Below, piece after piece: positions 1-10,000 of a stretch of DNA of 32,291 nt. Every line of letters starts with the position of its first letter. The stretch's first letter is position 1. The DNA is from Methanothrix sp. (GTDB lineage: Archaea > Halobacteriota > Methanosarcinia > Methanotrichales > Methanotrichaceae), in assembly GCA_026394555.1 (NCBI GenBank), contig JAPKXZ010000042.1:1-32291 (forward strand), written 5' to 3'. The translations under genes and the position numbers were made by a program. The notes beneath the pieces were generated by a model. The model did not search any database, had not been told where the DNA came from, and was given only the letters and a program-made list of their open reading frames with translations.

Positions 1-141
1 TGTGAGCCCGGTTATGTGGTGGTATTTTATAGAGGGGATGTGCTTGGGTGCGGTCTGTACTCACATGGCAAGCTTGTGTCCCAGATTCCCAAAGAACGAA
101 GAATGGCAAGCACTGTCAAGAGCGAGGACTGCCCGGATTAA
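1..141 (+). CDS. C-terminal fragment of an RNA-modification/PUA-like protein (5' end outside window)
   Basis: Reading frame 1 is open from the first base to TAA at 139-141 and encodes the last 46 residues of a protein. The segment GCGLYSHGKLVSQIPKERR is seen. In my recollection this resembles the C-terminal PUA-like end of archaeal NOL1/NOP2/sun-type RNA cytosine-C5 methyltransferases, which bind RNA and methylate tRNA or rRNA, but the catalytic domain lies outside the window. The gene ends 30 bp before the cofH GTG, so the two may be co-transcribed. The coding call is fairly safe; the function is tentative, and another PUA-domain protein is possible. Confidence 0.5.
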   Translation, partial: CEPGYVVVFYRGDVLGCGLYSHGKLVSQIPKERRMASTVKSEDCPD

Positions 142-171
142 GAGCATTGCGCATGTGATATTTGGGGGAGC

Positions 172-1242
172 GTGAAAATCCTGATGATCTCGAATGTCGC
201 GGAGACTCTGGAAACGGTTACATCTCTTGCAGAGCCATATTCTGACCAAAATGAGCTGAAGCGGCTCTGGTCAGAGCCCGTGCGCCTCTTTCGCTTGTCA
301 AATGCCCTGCGGGAAAAGAGTTGCCAGGATGAGGTCTCTTTTGTCATAAACCGAAATATCAACTTCACCAATGAATGCACAGGGACCTGCCGGTTCTGCT
401 CTTTCAAGCATGGTATTATCTATTTCCTGACGCACGAGCAGATTTTAGAGCGCACCGGCGAAGCAGAGCGATTGGGCGCAACGGAGATCTGCCTGCAAGG
501 GGGGCTCGCCCCAGAAATGATGCTTGAAGATTACTGCCGGATCCTGGAGCTCGTACATCGCGACTTTCCCAGGATGCACCTGCATGCCTACTCGCCCATG
601 GAGGTGAAGCACATGTCCCGAAATTCTCATGTTGAGGTGAAAGAGGCCCTGCGGGAGTTAAAAAGAAGTGGTCTAGGCTCCATGCCCGGCACGGCGGCTG
701 AGATTCTTGTCGACTCTGTGCGAGCGAAGATATGCCCGGATAAGTTGAAGGCAGAGGAGTGGCGGCAGATAATCATGACGGCGCATATGCTGGGAATTCC
801 TACCACTTCGACCATGCTCTTTGGCCATGTGGAGAGCTTAGAAGATCGCCTCCGGCACTTGCAGATCTTAAAAGAGATTCAATTGGAAACGGGAGGTTTT
901 ACAGAGATGGTTCTGCTTCCCTTTATTCCTGATAATAATATGCTGGGCAAGATTGCCAAAGGTGCCGATCTCTTAGATCGTCTGAAGATGCATGCTCTGG
1001 CCAGAGTGGCTCTTTATCCCAACATCACCAACATCCAGGCGAGCTGGACCAAATTGGGCCGAGAAGCTGCGGCTGCGGCTTTGGATTGGGGCGCCAACGA
1101 TCTGGGAGGAACGCTCATGGATGAAGGAATCGCCCGCAATTCCCTTGAGGCACCCCGTATATCCGCGGCGGAGCTGATAGAGTTGATAGAAGGGCGGGGA
1201 AAGAGGGCGGTGCAGAGGACTACCCTGTACGAAAGAGTATGA
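172..1242 (+). CDS. cofH: CofH, 5-amino-6-(D-ribitylamino)uracil--L-tyrosine 4-hydroxyphenyl transferase (F420 synthesis)
   Basis: Radical SAM enzyme that, with CofG, makes the deazaflavin chromophore (FO) of coenzyme F420 from tyrosine and the ribityl-diaminouracil intermediate of flavin synthesis. The protein has 356 residues, a normal CofH length. The CxxxCxxC cluster motif is C69, C73 and C76 inside NFTNECTGTCRFCSF, the pattern typical of CofH rather than CofG. The C-terminal half holds NIQASWTKLG and GANDLGGTLMDEGI, also hallmarks of the CofH/MqnC group. The start could be GTG 172, only 1 nt after GGGGGAG (164-170), or ATG 184, 13 nt after it; neither spacing is ideal. No cofG is visible in the window. 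ribH, which acts in the related flavin pathway, lies about 20 kb away. In a methanogen CofH is far more likely than the menaquinone enzymes MqnE/MqnC. Confidence 0.9.
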   Translation: MKILMISNVAETLETVTSLAEPYSDQNELKRLWSEPVRLFRLSNALREKSCQDEVSFVINRNINFTNECTGTCRFCSFKHGIIYFLTHEQILERTGEAERLGATEICLQGGLAPEMMLEDYCRILELVHRDFPRMHLHAYSPMEVKHMSRNSHVEVKEALRELKRSGLGSMPGTAAEILVDSVRAKICPDKLKAEEWRQIIMTAHMLGIPTTSTMLFGHVESLEDRLRHLQILKEIQLETGGFTEMVLLPFIPDNNMLGKIAKGADLLDRLKMHALARVALYPNITNIQASWTKLGREAAAAALDWGANDLGGTLMDEGIARNSLEAPRISAAELIELIEGRGKRAVQRTTLYERV

Positions 1243-1291
1243 TTAATCTGACACATCTGACACCAAACTGCGACGATAAGCTTTACATATT

Positions 1292-2140
1292 TTGACGATA
1301 CACTCCCTGCTGGTGGGGATCATTAGAAATATAATAGTCATTTTGTTAATCGCTTTGCAGGTTTTCGTCATCCCCTGGTCGGCGGCATCGGCCAGGGATG
1401 TTACCGTCTCGGGATCATCAACCGTGATGCCTCTGGCCGAGGTTACCGCAGAGCAATTCAATATGCTGCAGAAGGATTATGTGGTAACGGTTTCCGCCGG
1501 GGGGACCGGTGCCGGAATTCTCGGCATTGCCGAGCGCAAGAATGACATAGCCATGGCCTCTCGTGAGGTAACTGAGGACGAAAGGCAAAGATTTGGCGAC
1601 TCTTTTGAGGAGTTCTTGGTCGGCCTGGACGGCATCAGCCTGGCGGTAAGCGATGAGGTATACCTGGCGGGAGTGACGGGCCTCTCCCGACAGCAGGTCA
1701 AAGATATCTATTCTGGAAACATCACCAACTGGAAGGAGCTTGGCGGCCCGGATGCAGAAATCTACGTGATATCCCGAGAGGAGGGTTCCGGAACCCGCGA
1801 TAGCTTCAATGAGGTAGTCCTCGGCAGCAGAGATGCCGAGACGCCGGGCGTTGATACTGTGGCCTTTGGCGGGGCCGAGGTCAAGACTGCCATATCGGGA
1901 AGCGATAAGGCGATAGGCTATCTGGGTTTCAACTATTTGGGGGGCGGCGTTGCCGGCATAGCCTTTAACGGAGTCGCACCAAGCTACGATAACATAAAAT
2001 TGGATCTCTATGAGTTGCACCGGCATCTCTACTTCTACACCTTCGGAAAGCCTACGAACGGTGCACAAGCATTCATAGATTTCGTGCAAGGGCCCGAGGG
2101 CCAGAAGATGGCAGCGGAAGAGGGTTTTATACCAGTTTGA
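1292..2140 (+). CDS. PstS-like phosphate-binding protein, copy 1
   Basis: Secreted substrate-binding protein of the phosphate ABC transporter type (PBP-like family). A hydrophobic N-terminal signal (IIVILLIALQVFVI) ends near WSAASA. The mature protein starts with VSGSSTVMPLAEV, where the SGSST loop is the usual phosphate-binding segment. GSGTRDSFNEV around residues 170-180 is the second anion-binding loop. No lipobox cysteine is seen, so it is either free or held by an uncleaved signal. The frame opens with TTG 1292, and GTG 1313 is an equally reasonable start. Neither has a clear ribosome binding site, so a leaderless mRNA from the TATA-like TTTACATAT around 1282-1290 is possible. No pstC, pstA, pstB or phoU is nearby, so it is an orphan binding protein in tandem with a paralogue. 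Confidence 0.85.
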   Translation: MTIHSLLVGIIRNIIVILLIALQVFVIPWSAASARDVTVSGSSTVMPLAEVTAEQFNMLQKDYVVTVSAGGTGAGILGIAERKNDIAMASREVTEDERQRFGDSFEEFLVGLDGISLAVSDEVYLAGVTGLSRQQVKDIYSGNITNWKELGGPDAEIYVISREEGSGTRDSFNEVVLGSRDAETPGVDTVAFGGAEVKTAISGSDKAIGYLGFNYLGGGVAGIAFNGVAPSYDNIKLDLYELHRHLYFYTFGKPTNGAQAFIDFVQGPEGQKMAAEEGFIPV

Positions 2141-2240
2141 TCCTTTTGCCGATTCTCGCCGCCAAAAGAAGGTGGACGTGGGACACCTCACCTGCGGCCT
2201 GACATCAACCTTACATAATAGTATTGCAAATCACGTCTTG

Positions 2241-3074
2241 ATGAGAGCCGAAAGCATGCTATTGATATTGTTGCTGTTTTTTATCCTGGCGGGAGCGTCC
2301 AGTGGAGCCAGAGAGGTGACAGTTGCAGTCTCGGGGTCCAGCACAGTCATGCCCATGGCAGAGCTCGCTGCCGAGGAGTTCAATATGATACAGGACAACT
2401 ACACCGTGAACGTAAAATCGGGAGGTAGCGGCGTAGGCATCGTGGACGTAGCCGAGGGCAGATCGGATATTGCCATGAGCTCCCGAGAGATTAAACTGGA
2501 AGAGCGGCAGAGATATGAGACGCCAACGGTACGTTTTATCGAGCAGCCGGTGGGATTCGATGCCATATGTCTGGTAGTAAGTCCAGATGTGTATGATTCT
2601 GGAGTAACAGCACTCACCAAAGATGAGGTTAAACAGATTTATGCCGGAGACATAACCAACTGGGAGGAGCTGGGAGGGCCGAACACGGAAATATTTGCCA
2701 TTGGCAGAAGGGCCGGCTCAGGAACTAGAGACACCTTCAATGAGATCATAATGGGAAGCCGGGAAGCAGAAACTCCCGCGGTATCTTATGATGCGGGGGA
2801 GAGCTCTGAGGTCAAATTCAGTACGCAGCGCAGCGACAACGCCATCGGCTATATGGGATACAGCTTCGTCATGACGGGAGACACTAAGGTTATCTCTCTG
2901 GATGGCATAGAGCCCTCGATTGAGAGCATAAAAAGCGGCGCTTATCCTCTGGCCAGGAAGCTTTTCTTTGTCACTTTGGGTGAGCCCTCGCCCGGTGCCA
3001 AGGCCTTTATTGATTATATTTTGAGCCCTGGTGGTCAGAAGATAGCTACAGAGAACGGTTTCATACCGATCTGA
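2241..3074 (+). CDS. PstS-like phosphate-binding protein, copy 2
   Basis: Paralogue of the gene just upstream, with the same fold and landmarks: signal peptide (LLILLLFFILAGASSGA), VSGSSTVMPMAEL at the mature N-terminus, an SSREI block, and GSGTRDTFNEII in the middle. The start is placed at ATG 2241 because the open frame before it (from GTG 2172) has no signal-peptide character, whereas ATG 2241 leads straight into the hydrophobic segment. ATG 2256 is an alternative. A TATA-like CTTACATAA lies about 30 nt upstream, which would fit a leaderless transcript. The two genes are clearly a tandem duplication that has diverged widely, with family motifs retained but most surface residues changed. 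Expected role: capture of phosphate or a similar oxyanion outside the membrane. Confidence 0.87.
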   Translation: MRAESMLLILLLFFILAGASSGAREVTVAVSGSSTVMPMAELAAEEFNMIQDNYTVNVKSGGSGVGIVDVAEGRSDIAMSSREIKLEERQRYETPTVRFIEQPVGFDAICLVVSPDVYDSGVTALTKDEVKQIYAGDITNWEELGGPNTEIFAIGRRAGSGTRDTFNEIIMGSREAETPAVSYDAGESSEVKFSTQRSDNAIGYMGYSFVMTGDTKVISLDGIEPSIESIKSGAYPLARKLFFVTLGEPSPGAKAFIDYILSPGGQKIATENGFIPI

Positions 3075-3088
3075 GATCGGCGCTATCA

Positions 3089-3107
3089 AATTTTTCATTT
3101 TTTTTCC
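3089..3107 (+). terminator. T-rich tract after pstS copy 2
   Basis: TTTTTCATTTTTTTTCCC lies about 15 bp after the second PstS-like gene. Archaeal RNA polymerase terminates at runs of T in the non-template strand without needing a hairpin, so this is a credible terminator. No strong stem-loop precedes it. Confidence 0.5.
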
Positions 3108-3195
3108 CACTTGAAATTTAATATCTTAGGAGTATGAATTTTGGGATGGATTGATCGCATCGGAGATCTTTGTGAATAATTAGTATATAATCTTC

Positions 3196-3247
3196 GGAAA
3201 GATTTATACATAAGTAGCTATTTCAGCCATAAGACAATTGGAGGTGG
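3196..3247 (+). promoter_or_regulatory. Archaeal promoter and ribosome binding site of the VPPGQ secreted protein
   Basis: GGAAAGATTTATACA at 3196-3210 is a textbook archaeal BRE plus TATA box. Transcription would start about 25 bp downstream, near 3230. A strong Shine-Dalgarno sequence GGAGGTGG follows at 3240-3247, only a few bases before the ATA at 3252. Both signals point to the small downstream ORF and show that it is expressed, or was until recently. Confidence 0.7.
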
Positions 3248-3251
3248 AAAA

Positions 3252-3485
3252 ATAAGAGCAATAAGAAAAATACTAGCGCTGCTATTAATAATCGTAGCAA
3301 TCGTTGGCATGGCTTCGGCAGGTTCAGGGAACGGTCGTGGCGTCGGGAACGGTCAAGATGAGGGATTCGTCCCACCAGGCCAGGGTGGCGTGCCACCAGG
3401 TCAAGACGAGGACCAGGTCCCACCGGGCCAGGATCCAGGCTTTGTGCCACCAGGGCAAAGCATTGACTGGCTGCCCGAGGTCTAA
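3252..3485 (+). CDS. Small secreted VPPGQ-repeat protein with apparent ATA start
   Basis: The frame from ATA 3252 to TAA 3483-3485 encodes 77 residues: basic start (IRAIRKI), hydrophobic signal core (LALLLIIVAIVGMASA), then a Gly/Asn/Gln-rich tail with four VPPGQ units (VPPGQGG, VPPGQDEDQ, VPPGQDPG, VPPGQSID) ending in DWLPEV. Upstream in frame there is no ATG, GTG or TTG back past the ribosome binding site. The next in-frame ATG (3309) lies inside the signal peptide. The GGAGGTGG ribosome binding site ends 4 nt before the ATA, exactly where a start belongs. So this is either a rare ATA (AUA) initiation codon or an ATG-to-ATA mutation that silenced the gene. The function is unknown; a short exported proline/glutamine-repeat peptide could be a cell-surface or sheath component. 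Confidence 0.55.
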   Translation: MRAIRKILALLLIIVAIVGMASAGSGNGRGVGNGQDEGFVPPGQGGVPPGQDEDQVPPGQDPGFVPPGQSIDWLPEV

Positions 3486-3534
3486 TATCCTAAAAATTTT
3501 GGATCTTCGGTATTTCCATTTCAGTGTCCTTTCT

Positions 3535-3783
3535 TCAGCCCGGCCCGTCCAGCAGCTTGAGGTAATACACCACAGCCACCACCAGCGGCACAAAACCGGC
3601 CAGGAGAGCCCAGTAGGCCCGCTTTAAATTGCGATGCTTGTAGCCCACCGGCCTTAGGTGCGGGCGTACGGGCGCATGCCCACGCGGTCGAGCGGCCCCG
3701 CGTCCGGGGGCAGCGCACGAGAATGCGAAACGAGATTTGGAAGAAAAAAAAATTCTTCCAATAGATGTATCAATCAGTACCAT
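3535..3783 (-). other. Possible small membrane-protein ORF or gene relic in a GC-rich island
   Basis: The 310-bp stretch between the VPPGQ gene and the first kinase contains a notably GC-rich patch (about 3540-3720). On the minus strand an 82-residue ORF ends in a membrane-like segment (RAYWALLAGFVPLVVAVVYYLKLLDG) preceded by a basic, Pro/Arg-rich part. The last 35 residues look protein-like and could be the end of a lost membrane protein; the N-terminal part looks like random coding. No convincing start or ribosome binding site is visible. I do not recognise the family. It may be a relic, or simply a shadow ORF. Confidence 0.2.
3737..3761 (+). repeat. Perfect inverted repeat in the leader of kinase gene 1
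   Basis: TTGGAAGAA (3737-3745) and TTCTTCCAA (3753-3761) form a perfect 9-bp stem around a loop of seven A residues. It lies 34 bp before the kinase start codon. The same hairpin, one pair shorter, is found before the second kinase at 7021-7043, so it was duplicated with the gene or is kept for regulation. It could be an operator, an mRNA stability element or an attenuator. Confidence 0.75.
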
Positions 3784-3795
3784 TCATCAGTAATC

Positions 3796-6700
3796 ATGGG
3801 CAATGACATCATCGATCGCAGAGAGGTTCTGGAAGCTCTGCGAAAAGCCAAGCAAGCTACAAAGGACAGCCAGGCCCAGTACGAGCAGGCCGTATCGATG
3901 ATATCCGATATCGTCTGGCGCTATGATGTCAATGCCAAAGGTAAGCCTGTCGGCTCCTATATCTCGCCGGTAGCGGATAGGATGCTCGGCTTGCCGGACG
4001 GCACCATAGGAAACAGCTTTGACAAATATTTCACTTATGTTCATCCAGATGACTTGCCGGCTGTGCAGAAGATAATTTCTGAGGGGATACGAACGCTTGA
4101 AAAAGATAAAACCGCCGAATACCGTCTGCGAAAGGCTGACGGCACGACGTTTTGTGTTGGTTCTAAGGGTTCGGCTTATTCTCAGCCGGATGGCGGAGTT
4201 TCCGTCTTTGGCACCACCAGCGATATCACTGAGCGAAAGCAGGCGGAAGAGGCGATCGCCGAGAGTCATAAGCGCCTAACGGATATTCTGGATAGCCTTG
4301 ATTCTTTGGTTTATGTGGCGAATTTCAATTCTTACGAGCTATTGTTCATCAATAAATATGGTCGTGACACGTGGGGTGACGTGCAGGGGCGAAAATGTTG
4401 GCAGGTCATTCAAAAAGACCAAAAAGGCCCATGTTCATTTTGCACGAATGATAAACTAGTGTCTGATACCGGGATCTCGACCGGTGTGTGCCTGTGGGAG
4501 TTTCAAAATACGGTTACCGGTAGGTGGTATGAATGCCGGGACCAAGCGATCCCTTGGACCGGCAAAACGCTGGTTCGTATGGAAATCGCCACCGACATCA
4601 CAGAACGCAAAAAGGCGGAGGAGGCTCTACGGCAAAAGAAAGAACTGGCCCAGCTATATCTTGATATTGTGGGGACAATAATTATCTCCATCAGCTCTGA
4701 CCATACCGTAAGTCTGGTCAACCAGGCCGGTTGTCGTCTGCTGGGATACCGTGAAGATGAGATTATAGGCACGAACTGGTTTAGCCGTTTTTTGCCGGCG
4801 CGGGCAAAGGCGAATGTTGAAGAGATATTTGATCATTTGATGGCCGGGATTATTGAGCCTGTCAGGTATGTAGAAGGCATGGTATTGACCCGCAATGGCG
4901 AGGAGCGAATTGTTTCCTGGCATAACACCATATTAAGAGACGAGGCGGGAAATATCACAGGTACCCTTTCTTCCGGCGAAGATATCACAGAACATAAGAA
5001 GGCGGATGAGGCGTTGCGAGAGAGTGACGCGCGATATAAGCGAATAGTCGAGACTGCCAACGAAGGCATCATGATCATGGATGATCAATTCCGCTATGCT
5101 TTCGTGAACCAGAAGCTGTCCGACATGCTGGGTTATCAAGCAGAAGAGATGCTTCGTCGGCCGGTAACCGCCTTCATTTTCGAAGAGGACCTCCCTGATC
5201 ACAAAGCCAAGATGGAAATGCGTGTATCCGGCGCAGGGATGCAATATGAACGCAGGCATCGTCGCAAGGATGGAAGCTGCTGCTGGACTATAGTATCGGC
5301 AACACCGCTCAAAGATGAAGCCGGCCGGTTTGCCGGATCCTTTGCCATGCTTACCGATATAACCGAGCGCAGGTTGGCAGAGGATGCCCAAAGAGAGAGC
5401 GAGAAGAAATTCAGAGCTGTCTTTGAGACCGCCATGGATTCCATCTTCATAAAGGACGCCAATTTGCGGTACATTCAAGCCAATCCCGCTATGGAAAGGC
5501 TTTTTGGACTTCCTTTGTCTGAGATGGTGGGTAAAACCGATGAGGATTTATTCGGCAATGAAGCGGGAGCGCATATCCGAGATATGGATCTCAAGGTTCT
5601 GGCGGGCGAGATCGTTGAAGAGGAGCACACAAAGCCTGTAAATGGCGTTTTACACACCTTCCACGTCATCAAATCTCCTATGCGTGAAAGCAATGGAAAG
5701 ATCACGGGGATGTGCGGGATCGCTCGAGATATCACAGAGCGCAAACACGCAGAAGAAGAACTTAAAATGGCCATGGATGCTGCGGAAGACGCCGCCCGCG
5801 CCAAATCCGAATTCCTGGCCAACATGAGCCACGAGATTCGCACTCCCTTGAACGGCGTCATCGGCATGATCGGGTTGCTGCTGGATATGAATTTGAATGC
5901 TATGCAGCTTGAATATGCACAAATCGCTCGTTTCAGCGGCGAAATCCTTTTGTCTCTCATCAACGACATCCTGGACTTCTCCAAGATTGAAGCGCGTAAA
6001 CTGGAGCTGGAAACGCTGGACTTTGATCTGCGCTCTACGCTTGATGATACGGTAGATCTCCTGGCAGTCGGCGCTCGTGGGAAAGGGCTGGAGCTGGTCT
6101 CTATGGTGCACCCTGCCGTGCCGTCGCTTCTGAGAGGTGATCCAGGAAGGCTGCGCCAGATTCTGGTCAACCTGGGAAGCAATGCCGTGAAGTTTACCGA
6201 GAATGGCAAGATAGTGATTCGTGCCGGCCTGGAGAACGAAGACGAACGAAATGCCATAATTCGCTTCTCTGTCAGCGATACTGGCATCGGCATCTCGGAA
6301 AACCGACAGGATATTCTCTTCTCACCTTTCACTCAGGCGGACAGCTCGACAACACGCAAATACGGCGGAACCGGTCTGGGGCTGGCCATCTCCCGGCAGC
6401 TTGCCGAGCTGATGGGTGGCAGGATCGGCCTGGAAAGCGAGGAAGGCAGGGGCTCATCCTTCTGGTTCACAGCGGTGTTTGAGAAACAGCTTGCAAAGAC
6501 TGGATCTGTAGATAAGGGATTTGCTGAAATTGAGGGAGAGGGAGCAATAGAGCGCTTCGCTGCCGGGCCAGCTATTTCCGAATCGTTCAAACGCAAAATA
6601 CGCATCCTAGTGGCGGAGGATAATCCCGTAAACCAGAAAGTAGCCCAGGCAATGCTCCGAAAGATGGGGCTGCAAGTAGATGTTGTGGCCAATGGTCTGG

Positions 6701-6987
6701 AGGCCGTCAATGCGCTCCAGACCATTCCCTACCACCTGGTATTGATGGACTGCCAGATGCCTGAGATGGACGGTTTCGAGGCCACAAGCAAAATCCGCCG
6801 GCAAGGATCGAAGGCTCTCAATCCAGGCATTCCCATCATTGCCATGACGGCTCTCGCCATGCAAGGTGATCGGGAGATGTGCATTCAGGCTGGAATGAAC
6901 GATTTCATTGCCAAGCCGGTCCAGCAAAGAGAACTGGCGGAAATGCTTGCCATGTGGCTGGCCAAAAAGACGGGCGATAAGCAGTAG
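3796..6987 (+). CDS. Soluble PAS-rich hybrid sensor histidine kinase 1
   Basis: Two-component hybrid kinase of 1063 residues from ATG 3796. This start is chosen because the same [15 protein letters not shown] begins the paralogue at 7083, and the frame upstream (from 3658) is low-quality GC-rich sequence. No membrane segment is present, so it senses a cytoplasmic signal. Five PAS repeats can be read at roughly residues 30-145, 160-275, 285-400, 410-530 and 535-652, each closing with a DITERKxAE-type linker. The second has a Cys-containing loop ([10 protein letters not shown]). A HisKA domain follows with the phospho-acceptor His679 in [11 protein letters not shown]. The ATPase domain (about 780-895) has the N box [15 protein letters not shown] and [12 protein letters not shown]-terminal receiver domain carries Asp985 in [13 protein letters not shown]. 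The signal is unknown; redox or small-ligand sensing by PAS is an inference. Confidence 0.92.
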   Translation: MGNDIIDRREVLEALRKAKQATKDSQAQYEQAVSMISDIVWRYDVNAKGKPVGSYISPVADRMLGLPDGTIGNSFDKYFTYVHPDDLPAVQKIISEGIRTLEKDKTAEYRLRKADGTTFCVGSKGSAYSQPDGGVSVFGTTSDITERKQAEEAIAESHKRLTDILDSLDSLVYVANFNSYELLFINKYGRDTWGDVQGRKCWQVIQKDQKGPCSFCTNDKLVSDTGISTGVCLWEFQNTVTGRWYECRDQAIPWTGKTLVRMEIATDITERKKAEEALRQKKELAQLYLDIVGTIIISISSDHTVSLVNQAGCRLLGYREDEIIGTNWFSRFLPARAKANVEEIFDHLMAGIIEPVRYVEGMVLTRNGEERIVSWHNTILRDEAGNITGTLSSGEDITEHKKADEALRESDARYKRIVETANEGIMIMDDQFRYAFVNQKLSDMLGYQAEEMLRRPVTAFIFEEDLPDHKAKMEMRVSGAGMQYERRHRRKDGSCCWTIVSATPLKDEAGRFAGSFAMLTDITERRLAEDAQRESEKKFRAVFETAMDSIFIKDANLRYIQANPAMERLFGLPLSEMVGKTDEDLFGNEAGAHIRDMDLKVLAGEIVEEEHTKPVNGVLHTFHVIKSPMRESNGKITGMCGIARDITERKHAEEELKMAMDAAEDAARAKSEFLANMSHEIRTPLNGVIGMIGLLLDMNLNAMQLEYAQIARFSGEILLSLINDILDFSKIEARKLELETLDFDLRSTLDDTVDLLAVGARGKGLELVSMVHPAVPSLLRGDPGRLRQILVNLGSNAVKFTENGKIVIRAGLENEDERNAIIRFSVSDTGIGISENRQDILFSPFTQADSSTTRKYGGTGLGLAISRQLAELMGGRIGLESEEGRGSSFWFTAVFEKQLAKTGSVDKGFAEIEGEGAIERFAAGPAISESFKRKIRILVAEDNPVNQKVAQAMLRKMGLQVDVVANGLEAVNALQTIPYHLVLMDCQMPEMDGFEATSKIRRQGSKALNPGIPIIAMTALAMQGDREMCIQAGMNDFIAKPVQQRELAEMLAMWLAKKTGDKQ

Positions 6988-7020
6988 GTTGGAAAGGTCT
7001 TAGGTTGAACGATTGGATAT

Positions 7021-7043
7021 TTGGAAGAAAAAAAATCTTCCAA
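7021..7043 (+). repeat. Inverted repeat in the leader of kinase gene 2 (copy of 3737-3761)
   Basis: TTGGAAGA (7021-7028) and TCTTCCAA (7036-7043) form an 8-bp stem with an A7 loop, 39 bp before the second kinase ATG. The flanking leader, including AATAGA and ATCAATCAG, also matches the leader of kinase 1. The conserved part therefore includes the hairpin and the following 5' UTR. Confidence 0.75.
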
Positions 7044-7082
7044 TAGAGATATCAATCAGAACAATTCATATTAGTGATAACC

Positions 7083-10000
7083 ATGGGCAATGACATCATC
7101 GATCGCAGAGAGGTTCTGGAAGCTTTGCGAGAAGCCAAGCAAGCTACGCAGGACAGCCAGGCCCAGTTCGAGCTGGTCGTATCGATGATATCCGATATCG
7201 TCTGGCGTTATGATGTCAATGCCAAAAGAAAGCACGTCGGCTCCTATATATCGCCGGTGGCGGACAGGATGCTGGGCTTGCCGGATGGCACCATCGGAGA
7301 TAGCTTCGAAAAATACTTTTCCTATGTTCATTCCGATGACTTGCCAGCCATGCAGGGGACCCTTTTCGAAATGATACGAACGCTTGGAAAGGATAAAACC
7401 GCAGAATACCGCATGCGAAAGGCTGACGGCACCACGCTTTGGGTTCTTTCCAAGTTTTCGGCTTATTCCCAGCCGGACGGCAAAGTCACTGCCTTTGGCA
7501 CTACAAGCGATATCACTGAGCGCAAGCGGGCCGAGGACGCGCTGCGGGAGAGCGAGGAAACATACCGAGCCATCTTTGACGAATCAATAGCCGTGGTTTA
7601 TGTATTTGACAACACGAAGAACTTCGTCAATACCAATCAAGCCGGATTAGACTTACTGGGCTATTCACGAGAGGAACTCCTGCAAATGAGCATTCCAGAC
7701 GTGGATGCCGATCCAGTCGTTGTCTTGCCGGCCCACCAGGAACTTCTTTCTGGAGGGCGACTCATCAACTACGAACACAGGCTTCGACGGAAAGATGGTA
7801 CAATCGTCACGGTGTTAAACAACTCGAGGCCGCTCACGGACTGCCATGGGAAAGTAGTTGGTTTGCTCAGTACATTGATCGATATCACCGAGCGCAAGCG
7901 GGCGGAGGATGTGCTATGGGAGAGCGAGGAGCGTTTCCGCACCCTTTTCGAAAGTTCTCAGGATGCCTTGATGATCCTCGCCCCGCCCTCCTGGAAGTTC
8001 ACCTCCGGCAACAAAGCGGCTTTGGAGATGTTTGGGGCGAAAGACATGACTGAATTTACCTTGCTCGGTCCCATGGATGTGTCTGCGAAACGCCAACCAG
8101 ATGGGCAGCTCTCCGCCGACAAAGCCAGGGAGATGATCGAGACGGCGATTTGTGAGGGCTCCCACTTCTTCGAATGGACTCACAAGCAGCTTTGCGGCGA
8201 GGAGTTCCCAAGCACAGTGCTGCTTACTCGCATGGAGCTGCAAGGTGAGACGATAGTCCAGGCCTCGGTACGTGACATTTCTGCCCAGAAAAAGGCGGAG
8301 AAGGCGCTATGTGCATCGCATCTAATCATCGAAGGGATTATCAACGCCATACCCGTGCGGGTATTCTGGAAGGATAGAGATCTCGTTTACTTGGGCTGTA
8401 ATGCGATATTCGCACAGGATGCGGGCTATGCCGATTCGAAAGACATAATCGGCAAAGATGATTACCAGATGGGGTGGCGTGACCAGGCGGAATTATATCG
8501 TGGCGATGACCGCCAGGTTATCGAGAGCGGACGCTCAAAGTTACTTATCGAAGAACCTCAGACAACCCCTGAAGGGAACACCATCGTCCTTCTTACGAGC
8601 AAGATACCTCTGCACAGTTCAGAGGGGGAGATCATCGGCGTACTCGGAACGTATATGGATATCACCGAGCTTAAGCAGGCCGAATTAAGCCGTGCGCGTT
8701 CCTTGCTACGCCAGGAGCAGTTGAACCTGCTTCAACAAACTCTGCTAAGCCCCGGCAAATTGGAGCAGAAACTCAAGAAGATCACCGATGGCGTGGTGGA
8801 TATCTTCGGGGCCGACTTTTGCCGCATTTGGATCACCGGTTCCGGTGACCTCTGCGATGTCGGGTGCATACATGCGGCGGCGACTGATGAACCGCATGTC
8901 TGCCGTTATAAAGACCAATGTCTTCGGCTCCTTGCCAGTTCGGGACGGTATACCCACACGAACGGTGAAGTTCACAGACGCGTGCCTTATGGTTGCTACA
9001 TGATAGGGCGCATCGCGTCGGAGCAGGAGCACAGATTCCTTACCAACGATGCGCAGAACGATTCTCGGATTCACAACCGCGCATGGGCAAAGGAGAACGA
9101 CCTCGTCTCGTTTGCCGGTTACCAGTTGCGTCTACCTGGTGGAGATGCCTTGGGTGTCATGGCACTTTTCAGCAAACAACCTATCACCGGCGAGGAAGAT
9201 GCCCAGCTCAACATCCTTAGTAATACAGTCACCCAAATCATTCAGACCGCTCGTGCCGATGAAGATTTGCTTGAGACTCTGAACGAAGCTAACAGACTTA
9301 ACAAGTATCTCAATGAGCAGACCGCTCGATCCAATGAGATGATTGATCTGGCCAGGAAGGCCAACGCCGCCAAGAGCGAATTCCTGGCCAATATGAGCCA
9401 CGAGATTCGCACCCCCTTGAACGGCGTCATCGGCATGATCGGATTGCTGCTGGATATGAATTTAAATGCCGAGCAGCGTGAATACGCAAAAATCGCTAGT
9501 ATCAGCGGCGAAATACTGTTGTCTCTCATCAACGACATCCTGGACTTCTCCAAGATTGAAGCGCGTAAACTGGAGCTGGAAACGCTGGACTTCGATCTGC
9601 GCTCTACCTTCGACAATATGACAGATCTCCTGGCAGTCGGTGCTCATGAGAAAGGGCTGGAGCTGGTCTCTATGGTGGAGCCCGACGTGCCGTTGCGGCT
9701 GAGAGGTGATCCAGGAAGGCTGCTCCAGATTCTAGTCAACCTGGGAAGCAATGCCGTGAAGTTTACCGAGAAGGGCGAGATAGTGATTTGTGCCAGCCTG
9801 GAGAACGAAGACGAACGAAACGTCACAATTCGCTTCTCGGTCAGAGATACAGGTATCGGCATCCCGGCAAATAGGCAGGATATTCTCTTCTCACCGTTCA
9901 CTCAGATGGACGGATCGACAACACGCAAATATGGTGGAACCGGTCTGGGGCTGGCCATCTCCCGGCAGCTTGCCGAGCTGATGGGTGGCATGATCGGCCT

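Noticed and set aside
1418-2191. 257-codon minus-strand ORF opposite the first PstS-like gene
   Set aside because: The plus strand has signal peptide and phosphate-binding loops; the minus translation shows no domain.
5475-6332. Long minus-strand open frames inside the kinase genes
   Set aside because: They mirror the strongly conserved kinase coding sequence, recur at the same place in both paralogues, and have Ser/Arg-rich low-quality translations.
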